Shown here: one piece after another, positions 25,012-35,331 of the stretch | Layout of the letters: each line of letters opens with the position of its first letter | Numbering within the stretch: the first letter of the stretch is position 1 | NCBI GenBank assembly: GCA_944470555.2 | Contig: OX104134.1 | Coordinates: 100,868,701 to 100,932,700, forward strand | DNA length: 64,000 nt | Reading direction: 5' to 3' | Source: Heterobilharzia americana | Taxonomy: Eukaryota > Platyhelminthes > Trematoda > Strigeidida > Schistosomatidae | The notes under the pieces: model-generated | Database searches by the model: none | The model's input: the letters and a program-made list of their open reading frames with translations, nothing else | What the model was told of the DNA's origin: nothing | Program-made: the position numbers and the translations under genes

Positions 25012-25356
25012 TCATGCACTGGTGCCATTTTTAGTCTGGCCACCCCGGGCCTTTTTCCAGTCTGGATTTACTTCGGCCAACATTGTGTGACGAGGTAATC
25101 GGAGACTAGGCATACGTAACACGTGTCCCAAACACCTCAGTCGATGAAGGTTCACAACCTCGTTAATCGACTTACCTCTTCTCCTTAAAACTCCACTCCT
25201 GACTTTTGGGTTACTCACGTGGTGACACCACTGAATACGGCCTATACTACGAAGGCAACGGTGGTCAAACACCTGAAGCCTTCTCAGGTCTTCCACCTTC
25301 AATGACCATGTTTCACAGCCATAGAGTAGAACAGACCGGACTGCTGTGCAGTACAC
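25012..25356 (-). pseudogene. RTE-B thumb and C-terminal part
   Basis: A 114-codon frame: CTAVRSVLLYGCETWSLKV, then HRCLRSIGRI, VLRRRGKSINEVVNLHRL, GHVLRMPSLRLPRHTM and a tail with KKARGGQTK. This is the family's conserved post-RT region. It overlaps the RT frame in a different register, which shows one frameshift at about 25330. Confidence 0.75.
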
Positions 25357-26045
25357 GCGACCCTTAGTAGACAGTCGTATATCACGGTGGCGCCACAGGT
25401 GGCGTAAGTTGGCGAAGCCGATCGAGCCTTTTGTATCCGTGCAGAGATTTCACCGAACACTGAACCATCGAGGCTGATCCTACTTCCCAGGTAAGTGAAG
25501 TGGTCAACACACTCAACCATTACACTGTCTATTGTTAGCCGTGTCACCGTTGAAGACCAAGCCTGGAGGAACAATTTGTATTTGGGTGGCGAGAATCGCA
25601 TCCCAAACATTCTCAAATTCCCACTCAAGGTGTTCAGAAGACTCTGCATCTTGTCAGCGTCTTCACCTAACAGGACTATGTCATCTGCATATTCTAGGTC
25701 TAACGAAAATTCTCCTATGATTAGGTCAACCTCTGTGTTATCAGGCAACGAGAGGGAAACCTCCATAAGAATATCTATGATAAAATTAAATAAGAATAGA
25801 CAGAGTGGGCACCCTTGGCGGACACCACTTGATGAGTACAGCTCCCCGGACATCTCACCATAGGCTCTAACATGTCCACAAGTGTTCGAGTAGAGAGCCT
25901 TCAATAAGGTGATATACTTACTAGGCACGCATTTCAGTGAGAGACATTGCCATAAGACTTCTTGATCAACGGAGTCGAATGGCACCGCCTTCAGGTCGAG
26001 AAATACAGCCAGTGTCGGGCGCCGGTAAGTGTGTCTGTGTTCCAA
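25299..26045 (-). pseudogene. RTE-B reverse transcriptase core, 248 codons open
   Basis: The longest open RT segment in the window. Motif A reads LDLKAVPFDSVDQEVL (residues 16-31; a residue is inserted before FDSVD compared with other copies). Motif B is SSGVRQGCPLCLFLF (residues 72-86). The catalytic box is LEYADDIVLLGEDADKM with both aspartates present (25680-25685). After it come FGMRFSPPKYKL and FTYLGSRISLDG. The palm is chemically plausible, but the ORF is cut off on both sides by frameshifts. Confidence 0.8.
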
Positions 26046-26727
26046 AACCCGGCTCGGTGTACTTGTTCAACACATCTACGGCCAGGTGTTAAGACTGCTT
26101 GGTTTTCTCGGGCTTGTTGTTTCCGAGCTCCACTCAGGCGTCGGAGAATTATAGAACCTAGAATCTTAGACACTGTGTTCGTCAGGCTAATTCCTCTGTG
26201 GCTATCACAAGAGGACTTCTCACCTTTCTTGAAGACTGGGATGATGAGTGAATTAGACCAGTCAGAGGGGATCATATTTGATTCCCATATACTAGCTAAC
26301 ACTTCCGTTAACCTGACTAAGAGCACTCTACCACCATTCTTGTATATCTCAGCAGGTAGTCCGTCTGGTCCCTATGCCCTTCCTCGTTTCAAGTTACCTA
26401 CCGCTTTCTCAACTTCTAGTGTTTGGGGGCCTATCTCTATATCCCATTCAGGACTCGACTGGATAGCGGGCAACGTAATGGTGGCTGAGGCCAGTTAAAC
26501 TGTTCCTCGAGGTGTTCTGCCCATCGTTCCAGTGGTCTCTTCTGCGAGTGAATCTCAGATCCATCCTTCTCCACTATGGTCTCACTAACCGCAGTCGACC
26601 TTTCCCCCCCAGTTTCCTTAATAAGTCTAAATAACTGTCTACTGTTACCAATCGCGTCCTCCTTTTCCATCTCTTTAGCCTTCGCTGCCCAACACTGTTC
26701 GCGATCGTTGCGTAAACTTTTTCTCAA
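25991..26727 (-). pseudogene. RTE-B EN-RT linker and RT fingers
   Basis: Two minus-strand frames. The one at 26437-26727 holds WAAKAKEMEKEDAIGNSRQLF and WAEHLEEQFNWPQPPL. The one at 25991-26326 holds LLVRLTEVLASIWESNMIPSD, PVFKKGEKSSCDSHRGISL and a VLTPGRRCVEQ box. These are the conserved finger motifs before motif A. The frames differ, so at least one indel lies between them. Confidence 0.7.
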
Positions 26728-27233
26728 TCTACTTTAAAGTTGCGCTCACTCTTTATTGCACTTGGGGCCTGCAGGGATGCATTCACGTGTATCGATTAGT
26801 TCGGAAGGAGCTGCTGATATCCACTGGCTCTTTTTAGCCATTACTTTGGAGTCGGTTACAGTTTCCAGCGCTGCTTTTACAGCAGACTTGAGATGGCACC
26901 AAGCTTCTTCTGGATGATTGATAGTTTTCTGTTCCGATGACTGTCTAGTCAACTTCTCACTGAAAGTGACTTTGGTGTTTCCGTTTTCCAGCAGCACTGG
27001 TGGTGGTTTTGTTGACAAATTTTATCTGCGTCGATTGAGATGTAGGCATATACGTGCTCGGACCAACGCATGATCGCTGTCCGAATAAGTACTCCAGAAG
27101 GAGTGACAGTCTTCCACCGATCCTCTCCAGCAATGACTAATAGCAATGTGGTCTATCTGTGTGCATTGCTGAGTTGAGCTCGGTGGACGCTAGGTCAGAC
27201 AGTGTCTTTCTTTATTTATGAAATTTGTGCTAG

Positions 27234-28403
27234 CTAACAATAGGCGGTTATCTGAGGACAGTTGTAGTACTTGATTTGATCACCGTTATCTGTTCGTTCA
27301 AGTGGGACTCTGAAAGTGCCACCTAATTGCCTTTCTGCCTCACTCAGTTTATCCATCTCTGCATTGAAGTCAACTGCAACAACAACTATGTCCGAGCGTT
27401 TGGCTTTGGAGAGGAGGCTAGACAGTTTACGGTAGAAGTCGTCCTTCACTTCATTCGAGCTACAGTCAGTGGGAGTGGGTGTGTAAGCAGAGATTACAAA
27501 GAGACAACGGTGAATCTCCTATTCATTTTAGTTTCACCGTGCCGTTCAGTCGCATAGTGCAGAGGCGAAAATCAACTGGGATCTAGTCTCGTAGTGAGTT
27601 TTCTGCCCTAGTGCTTAATGCTATGTCTACACCTGCAAGACTGTGAGAACTAGGTATCGAATATGCAGGAACTCGAAGGGTGAATTTTTGCTGATTTATC
27701 AGATTGGTCAGGAGATGTTAGGTGAATGACTGCACTTGGGTGCAGTGTGCGTGTCTCACAAACACGGTAGACATCCATGGCCTAAGTTGCTAAAGTCTTT
27801 GCCAACAAATCCTGTTGACGAATTTGAGGGGGTGGGGGTGAGGACATTGAAGGCCCCGATGCATAATTTGGAGCATGGTTTAAGGAGACTAGTGGTGCTG
27901 TTCTGTGGACTCAGATCGTTGTTGAAGGGTGTAGAGTTAGGAGAAATTGAAGATGATGTGTTATCGTTAGTTGAGAGATGTGAAGGAAGATTAGAAGGTA
28001 ATGATGATGGTGGGGGTGGGGGAGGAGGGTGAGAGTGAGGGTGAGGTGGATAGTAGTCTGAGGAAACTTGTGTTCTTATCGAGTTGTGAGGGCGATTGAC
28101 ACTTCCCAGCTGCCCCCACTGTGTAGGGCTATTTATTTTTGAGGCGCCTACCTGGAAGAGATTTGTGTGACCGCAGAGCCGATCGGACATCTGCTTGAGG
28201 CCTTTCACACGTAGCCTTTTGTGTATGGTTGTTTTGAACTTTAGTATTTTTGGGGCCTGATGGTCGGAAAGAAACGACAAATGAACCGACACCGCCTGGC
28301 TGGCAGATCGTGAGTTATGGTGGAGTGTGTTATTTTTGAGGCCGACCTTTTGTAACTCCTCGTTGCATTGAGAAGGCAGCGTCAGCATGAGACTGCTGGT
28401 CAT
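27234..28403 (-). pseudogene. RTE-B N-terminus and endonuclease domain
   Basis: The 215-codon frame at 27756-28403 has a Pro/Ser/Asn-rich N-terminal part (a run of seven prolines near its centre) that runs into KLCIGAFNVLTPT, the start of the endonuclease fold. The 71-codon frame at 27234-27449 has VVVAVDFNAEMDKLSEAERQL, the metal-binding box, with VDFN in place of the usual GDFN. Not a host proline-rich gene: it continues directly into the retroelement. Confidence 0.65.
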
Positions 28404-28638
28404 CTAAGGGAAACAGCTTACTGGTGTTACACTCCATCCAGCTAACAGTAGTGCGACTTGGCCCTCAGACGCCCATGATAGTGTAGTAATTTACACCACG
28501 ACGGTAACTGCTTTTCGTCTAACCACTATCGACTGGACCTTTCTGGTATGTTAGGATATTGAGGTAACGAGTGTTCCATCAGCATAGCTTGTTGGTCATT
28601 GTGATATGCAATCGCGACCACCACGTCAAGGTAGCAGC

Positions 28639-29485
28639 TATAAGTGAAGTGGTTGAGTTGGTTAAACAGTTCTCTTACTTGGGAGGTCTGATCAACCCCG
28701 GTGTGTCATTGACTGTTGGACTCTCTGGAAGGATACGTAAGAATCAGTTGGCTTCTGTCAATTTCCGCCGCTTTGTTTCCCTTTATGACTGCGAAACATG
28801 GCCATTGAATGTGGAAGACATGAGAAGGCTTAAGGTCTTTGACCACCTTGCCTTTGTACCATAGACCTTGTTTCGTGGTGTCAGTACGTGAGTAATGCGG
28901 AAGTCAGATGTAGAGTTTTAAGGAGGTGAGGTAAGTCAGTTGATGCGGTTGTGAACCTTCATCGACTGAGATGTATGTGAGATGAGTTGCATATGCCCAA
29001 CCACAGTCTGCCTCATCACACAATGTTGGCCGAAGTTGTTCCATTTTTGTCTGTTTATTAGAAGCAGATTCAGGCTGGGAAAGGTTCTGGGTGGACAGAC
29101 CAGAGCATGTCATCAATGCACAAAGTCGTTGATTGTTGGTTTGAGCTACATAGGGGGATGCAGACTAGCCGGTTGGTGTCCGTGGGAGATGTGAAACCAG
29201 TGGTTGGAGACTCTAGGTGTGTATGGGTGAGAACTGATGTCAGTGGTGCAGATGTGTACACATACATTATCCGCATCTTAACTCGTATACTTATTCTCAT
29301 TTTCTCATTCTTCCTTCCTCTTTTTTACTGCTTTCTAGTTCAACTTCCTTTGACCGGTTTTACTTTCCTTCTTTATCTTTCATTTTATTGCTTTGTTACT
29401 TGATGTGTTGATTTGATGTGTGACAACTTGGACCGTTGCGGAGTAGTGCCTGCTCCTATGTTGGTTTTGATTATGATGTGGCCAA
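28639..29485 (+). mobile_element. RTE-B 3' half, fused to an inverted 5' end
   Basis: Begins abruptly in the thumb (SEVVELVKQFSYLGGLINP at 28640-28700), continues with DCETWPLNVEDMRRLKVFD near 28790, and has a scar of PLE terminal sequence at 29041-29061. The 3' UTR runs to about 29485. It sits directly after the inverted 5' UTR of the preceding copy. Confidence 0.75.
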
Positions 29486-29549
29486 TCGTTTCACGCAGTG
29501 TTGACGTCTGCGTTGCAATATGTGTTCGGCCATCTCAGTAACAACAAGC

Positions 29550-29945
29550 CTAGCATCATTATCAACATAGGACCAGGCATTACTGCGTAACAGTCCGAGT
29601 TGCCACACCTCATATCAGCATATCAAGTAAAAAGGTAGTGAGGTGAAGGATGAAGATAAGTGAATGCAGTCAAAAGAAATATAGAGTACGAAAAGAAAAG
29701 AAAGAGGAGTGACAAAATGGTGAGATTCGGTATAGCGTTGTTAAGTTGAGGATAATGTGTGCATACATCTGCGCCACTGACTTCGGTTCTGAGCCATATC
29801 ACCTAGGGTCTCCAACCACTGGTTCCTCTTGTCCGTGGACCCCAACCACCTAGTCTGCATCGTCCTACATGGCCTAAACCAACAGTCAGAGACTTCATAC
29901 ATTGGTGCCATGTTTTAGTCTGGCCACCTCGGAAAAAGGCCTAGC
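29550..29945 (-). mobile_element. RTE-B 3' end, minus strand
   Basis: The antisense family 3' UTR (TTACTGCGTAACAGTCCGAG at about 29578-29597) and the last coding codons (antisense of the GLSHVG-like and TKTWHQ-like region near 29880) occur up to 29945. It is truncated there. It stands tail-to-tail with the copy ending at 29485. Confidence 0.7.
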
Positions 29946-30427
29946 TGTATGGTATGGTTTGCTAACCGCCGACCTCAGCCTTTGCCTTAGAATTACGCTG
30001 TAAGATTTCCCTCTGTATGGTATTGCGATATAAACGCATTTCTTCGGAACACAATACATAGTGGCTGGTTTTCACAACGGTTTACGAACTTCAATGGACA
30101 TCCATTTTCCACTGTCTTTCCAGTCAGTATTTTAATGTCATCATCCATCGAATCTCCCGTAAAGATACACTGGATCTTTTTGAATAGACAGATTACGAAA
30201 CCTCGCTTGTATTGACTTAGAAAAAAGCAATGGAAACTGAAATACTAATCTATCCAAGTAGGTTTCTTGTTTATCGACCGTTTTGTTGAACTGTCATTCC
30301 TTCGACTCAGGAGTATGTCCAAGAACGGTATACGGTTATCTTCCTCCTCTTCACACGTTAAGTGTACTCAACATCGTACGGTCACTGTTTTAGTTTTCGT
30401 AACTTTTGTTCTACTAAATATTAGATA
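29946..30427. other. unassigned sequence before the assembly gap
   Basis: No recognisable element. A 37-nt acceptor/donor-flanked stretch at 30221-30257 looks like a mini-exon but fails the phase test with exon 2. Confidence 0.3.
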
Positions 30428-30927
30428 NNNNNNNNNNNNNNNNNNNNNNNNNNNNNNNNNNNNNNNNNNNNNNNNNNNNNNNNNNNNNNNNNNNNNNNNN
30501 NNNNNNNNNNNNNNNNNNNNNNNNNNNNNNNNNNNNNNNNNNNNNNNNNNNNNNNNNNNNNNNNNNNNNNNNNNNNNNNNNNNNNNNNNNNNNNNNNNNN
30601 NNNNNNNNNNNNNNNNNNNNNNNNNNNNNNNNNNNNNNNNNNNNNNNNNNNNNNNNNNNNNNNNNNNNNNNNNNNNNNNNNNNNNNNNNNNNNNNNNNNN
30701 NNNNNNNNNNNNNNNNNNNNNNNNNNNNNNNNNNNNNNNNNNNNNNNNNNNNNNNNNNNNNNNNNNNNNNNNNNNNNNNNNNNNNNNNNNNNNNNNNNNN
30801 NNNNNNNNNNNNNNNNNNNNNNNNNNNNNNNNNNNNNNNNNNNNNNNNNNNNNNNNNNNNNNNNNNNNNNNNNNNNNNNNNNNNNNNNNNNNNNNNNNNN
30901 NNNNNNNNNNNNNNNNNNNNNNNNNNN
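30428..30927. other. assembly gap of 500 N
   Basis: Exactly 500 N, so its true length is unknown. It lies in the intron between exons 2 and 3, where an exon is probably missing. Confidence 0.99.
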
Positions 30928-31241
30928 CTGATTACAAAACGCAACAGCCAATAAAAGCTTATAGTCCTGATGGTTTTCGGCTCCATGTTGCCTGGAGTTG
31001 TAAGTGCACAATGTTGAAGAGTTGTAAAATGAGACAAAACGACCGCCTGGAGTTTCTCTATGTAAGTGAGTATCCAGTCCATTGTAAAAGTTGCCTCAAA
31101 ATTGAGTGGTTCTACAAAAAAACTCACTCAATCGAGGTGTGGATGACACCTGTACCGATGTATTTGATTTTAAAGTTAACTTTGTAACATTTGACATAGC
31201 CTGTCTATATTTTATGTTTGTTTGTTTTTTTTATCACTAAG
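30928..31241 (+). other. intron sequence after the gap
   Basis: The region ends with a T-rich tract and an AG acceptor at 31240-31241. Nothing else is recognised. Confidence 0.4.
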
Positions 31242-31311
31242 AATTGAATAATCAGTTGAATGCTGCACTAGAAATAGGGAAACAAGAAATATTTGAATTA
31301 AAAACAATTAG
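31242..31311 (+). CDS. LEKR1-like: LEKR1-like exon 3 (coiled coil)
   Basis: The acceptor is preceded by a T-rich tract, and the donor is GTACGT at 31312. The frame read is LNNQLNAALEIGKQEIFELK and then TI, a clear heptad pattern. It ends in phase 2, which matches exon 4. Its entry phase (1) disagrees with exon 2 (2). In the exon-2 phase a stop appears after three codons, so the frame given is the coding one. Confidence 0.7.
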
Positions 31312-31559
31312 GTACGTTGCCTTTCCAGAAGTAATTTGTTAAAAACGATTATCATATTTATTTTAACCATTTCGGTCAAACACTCGAGAAATTACTTTAT
31401 CCTATAGATAAACAGTCAGACAGACAAATCAACGAAGAAGTTCGCTACGAAAAGCATCAGTTTAAAGTGCTATATTTTACTACTTTACGGAAAGAGTAAA
31501 TGAATAAGAGAGAAAATTATATCGATGTAGGCAAAAGTGTATGAGGCGAGTCAGAATGA

Positions 31560-32215
31560 ACAAATGAAGGCTGGTAAAATGTCTAAGAATTTGAAGATGA
31601 GATAGAGTGAATACATCTACCCCACTATCACCAAGACTCGCCAGCTATTGATTTCCATCATCTCGAGAAGCCCAAACAGAGTAGAAGCTTACTTACACGA
31701 CTCAGACCAACAGTCGAAGAATTCATATACTCGTGCCACGTCTGGTCTGACCATACTGAAACTTCCTCCAGCCTAATCCAAAATCGGCTAACACTACATA
31801 TCAAGGAAGATGATAGCTTAGCATACAAAATATATGTCCAAACCACCTCAGTCAGTGAAGGTTCACAACCTCATTGACCGCTTTCCCTTCACGGCTTAGT
31901 TTCTTTAGCCGCACCTCAACATTTCTCACATACTGATTCCACCGTACGAGAGTACTTCTATGAAGACACCTGTCCTGGAATACCTGTAATCTCTTCACAT
32001 TTGCTTTCAAAGACAGAAGAAACTGTAGTCCAGTAAACTCATCCTTCGATATTTAGTCAGATACCTCACCAACTTCAATATTGACGTATTTGACAAATGT
32101 CAAACGAGTCTTTTGTATCCGATGTGAGATTTTGTTGCCAATCAGTTTATCCGGGTAGACGTAAATTCCCAATTAAGTAAAGTGGACAATACACCCTATC
32201 ACCTCCCTCTTCATC
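31560..32215 (-). mobile_element. RTE-B 3' half, minus strand
   Basis: Antisense 3' UTR and C-terminal region (the motif antisense to HTWHEYMNSSTVG near 31720), thumb up to about 32190 where the antisense YLGIYV-type strand remains. No RT catalytic box. It lies inside the intron between exons 3 and 4. Confidence 0.65.
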
Positions 32216-32422
32216 CTAAAACCGCCATCCTATATTTGCCTCTAAGTTAATTAGTCTCTTATAACAAATCCACTTATCGTCATTATAAAACATTGAAATA
32301 TGTTGGAAAATATTCCTATAGAATGTAATCGATTTAACTAACTACTTTAGAAATCGCGAAGAAGAAGAATTTTATGTGGTACTTTTCATTGATGACCCTA
32401 TTCTTCTGTTATTCTCTTTTAG
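32216..32422 (+). other. intron end before exon 4
   Basis: The acceptor region is TTATTCTCTTTTAG (32409-32422), preceded by AT-rich sequence. Confidence 0.5.
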
Positions 32423-32507
32423 AGATTCACAAAGTGACTCTTGTAAACAGCTACAAATGAAAATACAAGAAATGGAAAAGGAGTTCAATATTCAAATGAA
32501 TAAAAAG
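32423..32507 (+). CDS. LEKR1-like: LEKR1-like exon 4 (coiled coil)
   Basis: A strong acceptor joins exon 3 in phase (AG plus A makes Arg). The exon reads RDSQSDSCKQLQMKIQEME and continues KEFNIQMNKK, fully open. It ends at a weak donor (GTGAAC at 32508) just after a five-A run. As read it leaves phase 0, whereas exon 5 needs phase 1; one more A in that run would repair this. Confidence 0.7.
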
Positions 32508-32571
32508 GTGAACAAAACACTGATGTTACTTAACATATGCCTAATTGAATATCTATTATCATTTGGTTAGA

Positions 32572-33761
32572 GTTTTAATCAACCTCATTCAACAGCTATA
32601 TAACAGCGCTACATGCCAAGTGGTTCACAATGGGAAGCTGAGTGACGCCTTTGAAGTGAAGACAGGGGACAGGAGTAAGACAAGTTTGCCACCTACTATC
32701 ACCGATCATCTTCCTGATTCTGGTCGACTGGATCATGCAGCAGACAACTGTGAAAAGACCCCAGAAGAAGATTCGGATTTCGCCGGTGATGATTTATGTC
32801 TAATGTGTTGTCTCACAAACTCGAAGATGTACAGGTGAAAACTAACAAGTTGGCAGAAGAGGTGAGGTGAGGCGGGGTGGGGTGAGGCAGCTGAGGAAGA
32901 CGGGACTTCCTTCAGGTGAAGGTAGAGAAGACAGAGGTGATGGAGATACCCAACCGACAGCAGCAGCAACAACAAGAAGAAGAAGAAGAAGCAGCAATCA
33001 CCATGAACGACAGAAACCTAAAGGATATAGTCTGTTTCACACACCTAGGCAGCATCGTCTCAACTACGGGCGGCGACGGTGGTACAGATGAGGATATGAA
33101 AGGCAGGATTGGAAAGACAGCAAGACAGGCTTTCATTAACCTGAAATAATCAGTGTGGAGATCTGCTGCACTGTACTGTACTGCACTGCACTCAGCATAA
33201 AGCGTGAACAATATCCGGATTTGCAACACTAATTCAGTCAAGTCAGTCAGTGTTTTAATGTGATGGTTGAGAGACTTGGTGGTGCGTTACGGAAAGCATT
33301 TGCAACAAACTGCACACATACATCACACATGAACAGCTGCCGTCTACGCTCACTCGAGAGTGAAGGTGGCGATCAGATGGCCAGAATAATAGGAATAAGC
33401 AACAAGGAACTCTGGTTGGTTGGCTCGCTGGCTGGCAACGAACCAATCCACCAACGAAGAACCCATTGCTCAACAAATGTGCAGTAGAGAGTGGATATGG
33501 ATTGGGATTAGGCATACAGTGAGAGGAGCATTTTGTGATGTCACACGCCAGGTCAGGTGAGATCGTTGAGTGGAACGCACATGGTAAACGATGAGTTGGG
33601 CGTATGGGTGGGTGGAGGATGACATGGAGGAGGAGATGGTGTGAGGAAGAAATGAAAGTTTGTGGGCAGTAGTGGAGCCAGGTTGAGAAGACTGGAGAGA
33701 AGAGAGTCAAATGGTGACGTGCTACTGAAGCCATATGTTCCATAGGAAGCCAAAGGACAAA
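32572..33761 (+). mobile_element. RTE-A (SR2-like) copy, 3' two-thirds, nearly identical to 52060-53280
   Basis: Begins at LINLIQQLYNSATC (near 32580), then VHNGKLSDAFEVKTGDRS, then a damaged catalytic region reading DFAGDDLCLM (near 32780; one extra residue or a frameshift in the FADD box), the Q-rich stretch near 32960, DRNLKDIVCFTHLGSIVS, thumb and tail. The same lesions recur in the copy at 52060-53280. It sits between exons 4 and 5. Confidence 0.8.
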
Positions 33762-33774
33762 TAATAATAATATG

Positions 33775-33824
<50 letters not shown>
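33762..33824. repeat. (TAA)n tail of the RTE-A copy
   Basis: About 60 nt of AAT/TAA repeats with one interruption. The RTE-A copy at 62110 (minus strand) has a shorter form of the same tail, so this is the element's own 3' tail and not independent simple sequence. Confidence 0.85.
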
Positions 33825-33825
<1 letters not shown>

Positions 33826-34439
33826 GAGTTTTTTAGTCAGTGAATTATTTCTTGGTAGTTTTCATCATGGACTGATGTCAGATGAAGAACCTATGAATTC
33901 CTAGAAGTACCAAACAGTTGTGTTTTTCGTTGTTTCCAACCCCTCAGTCGGTCTGTACCTACTACCGCATGAGACTATCGTGGCAAGCATATCACGCAGT
34001 CAGTTTGCGATATAATGGGAGCACCTTGCAGTTTCTTCGTCGGTAAACTTTCTTTGTCGACCTTATAGGTTCCATCTTCTCATTGGATCTTCTGGAATCC
34101 ATCTCGAAGCAAGTCATCAATGAGTTACTAGATTTTTAGTCAGTAGTCCCTTCGATCCATTAATAGGATAAGAAGTTTCTTTGCTGATATTCATGTAGTT
34201 GAGAGATGCTTCTATATGGCCGAATCTGTGTAGTAGATCACATTCCTCTGGAATGATATTTGTGCGAAGCTGTTCGTGCACTTTTGAATAGTGTGGCGAA
34301 CATGAAAAGAGAAGTGTTCTCTATCTTTCTTTATAACTGATGAAAATGTGGAGAAATTAGACAGCCACCTTCGTAGTGTCTTTTTCTCATTTTGCAACCA
34401 CGGTATGAACAATATGCAAGCTAGATGTAATTTATCAAT
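33825..34439. other. intron sequence with an unassigned minus-strand frame
   Basis: An 88-codon frame at 34212-34478 (-) has a basic, helical composition with LRRWLSNFSTFSSVIKK. It might be PLE linker sequence, but no diagnostic motif supports that. Confidence 0.25.
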
Positions 34440-34862
34440 AACTGCTATTTTGACGTGGTGGTCGGTCTTGCAAATCACAATGAATCAACAAGCTATGCTG
34501 GTGGAACACTTGTTTCCTTGAGGTTCTAACATACCAAAAAGGTTTGTTGGATAGAAGTTACCGTCATCGTGTAAATTAATACGTATTGATGGTGCTAAAG
34601 AGGGTGAAGTCGTACTACTGGGTGGGTGCATGTGTAACAGCAGTAAGATGTTTCCTACGGATGACTAGCAGGGCCACGCTGAAGCTTACTTCCCTAAGTA
34701 AAGGGGTGGTCAGAAAAGACGGGTCCTAAAACAAGCACATTTCTCTCTACCCCACAACATACTGATTCCGACGATATGGGTTGACAGTCTCATTCCAAAC
34801 TGACAAAATTAAATCCCAAACTCCTAAGCAGGTCGTTTGTGACCGGCCTCACTAATATATCG
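34440..34862 (+). mobile_element. RTE-B 5' UTR fragment
   Basis: Contains the two conserved 5' UTR blocks: TGACGTGGTGGTCGGTCTTG, then ACAAGCTATGCTGGTGG at 34488-34504, then the GTCGTACTACTGGGTGGG and GATGACTAGCAGGGCCACGC stretch near 34610-34680. No coding sequence follows, so this is a 3'-truncated or recombined piece. Confidence 0.7.
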
Positions 34863-35212
34863 CTTAGGCTCTTCGGTCACTCACTAGCTCTTCTTTCTCA
34901 GGCACTTCAATAAGAACTAGCCTTTCACGTCTTTAGACCACGTGAACGATATTTATTCGGCAACAATGCACTATATGTATTGAATATTTTCATTTACCTA
35001 GGAAACGACTAGGTCAAGTATTCTAATTTTGTTGAAATGAAGCTAATCTACTTACTAAAGTCATCTTGATAATACAACAGGGTGTATTGAAAATTAGAGC
35101 TAATGAAGTCTTTCTTACCTTGAAACATCCAAGATAGTTCGATTGTCATCAGAAGGCAAAAAACAACTTTGGAATATATCATTTGTTTGTTTATTTATTT
35201 TGTTTTACATAG
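34863..35212 (+). other. intron end before exon 5
   Basis: A T-rich run with acceptor TTTTACATAG at 35203-35212. Nothing else recognised. Confidence 0.45.
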
Positions 35213-35331
35213 GAATCACCCTTGAGAAAGAACTGAAAATGTTGCTTGAAACAAAGAATCGGAAATTCATGAATATAAAAGTCAATCAAATCAGAAAATT
35301 GAACAGCTCATGTCCCAAGTTCAACAAAAAG
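35213..35331 (+). CDS. LEKR1-like: LEKR1-like exon 5 (coiled coil, frame broken)
   Basis: One frame gives ITLEKELKMLLETK at the start. The frame one base back gives ESEIHEYKSQSNQKIEQLM and then SQVQQK for the rest. The two halves make one continuous heptad pattern if one base is missing near 35251-35258 (ACAAAGAA). The donor is GTCAGT (35332), after a five-A run. Exit phase 1 disagrees with exon 6 (2), again by one base. Real frameshift or assembly error cannot be told apart here. Confidence 0.65.

Larger units (their letters stand above)
24742..28638 (-). mobile_element. RTE-B, longest copy in the window
   Basis: Reading the minus strand: 5' UTR 28638-28410; N-terminal region and endonuclease start 28403-27756; endonuclease continuing to about 27234; linker 27018-26437; RT 26327-25299; thumb and C-terminus to 25012; 3' UTR to 24742. 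The total is about 3.9 kb. All domains are present in order, but the frame shifts several times. It is the best local template for describing the family. Its 3' end abuts the 3'-truncated + copy at 23720, and its 5' end abuts a + fragment at 28639. Confidence 0.8.

Noticed and set aside
27960..28030. G-rich run (GGGGGTGGGGGAGGAGGG) as a G-quadruplex regulator
   Set aside because: It is the antisense of the proline run in the RTE-B N-terminus. A quadruplex is possible, but no regulatory role is supported.
27756..28403. 215-codon proline-rich frame as a possible host gene
   Set aside because: It runs directly into the start of the RTE-B endonuclease on the same strand, with the family 5' UTR right before it.
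30221..30257. 37-nt stretch with acceptor GACTTAG and donor GTAGGT, KKAMETEILIYP in one frame
   Set aside because: It would fit exon 3, but exon 2 would have to end in phase 0 while it ends in phase 2 with clean coding. In the phase that exon 2 demands it has a stop.
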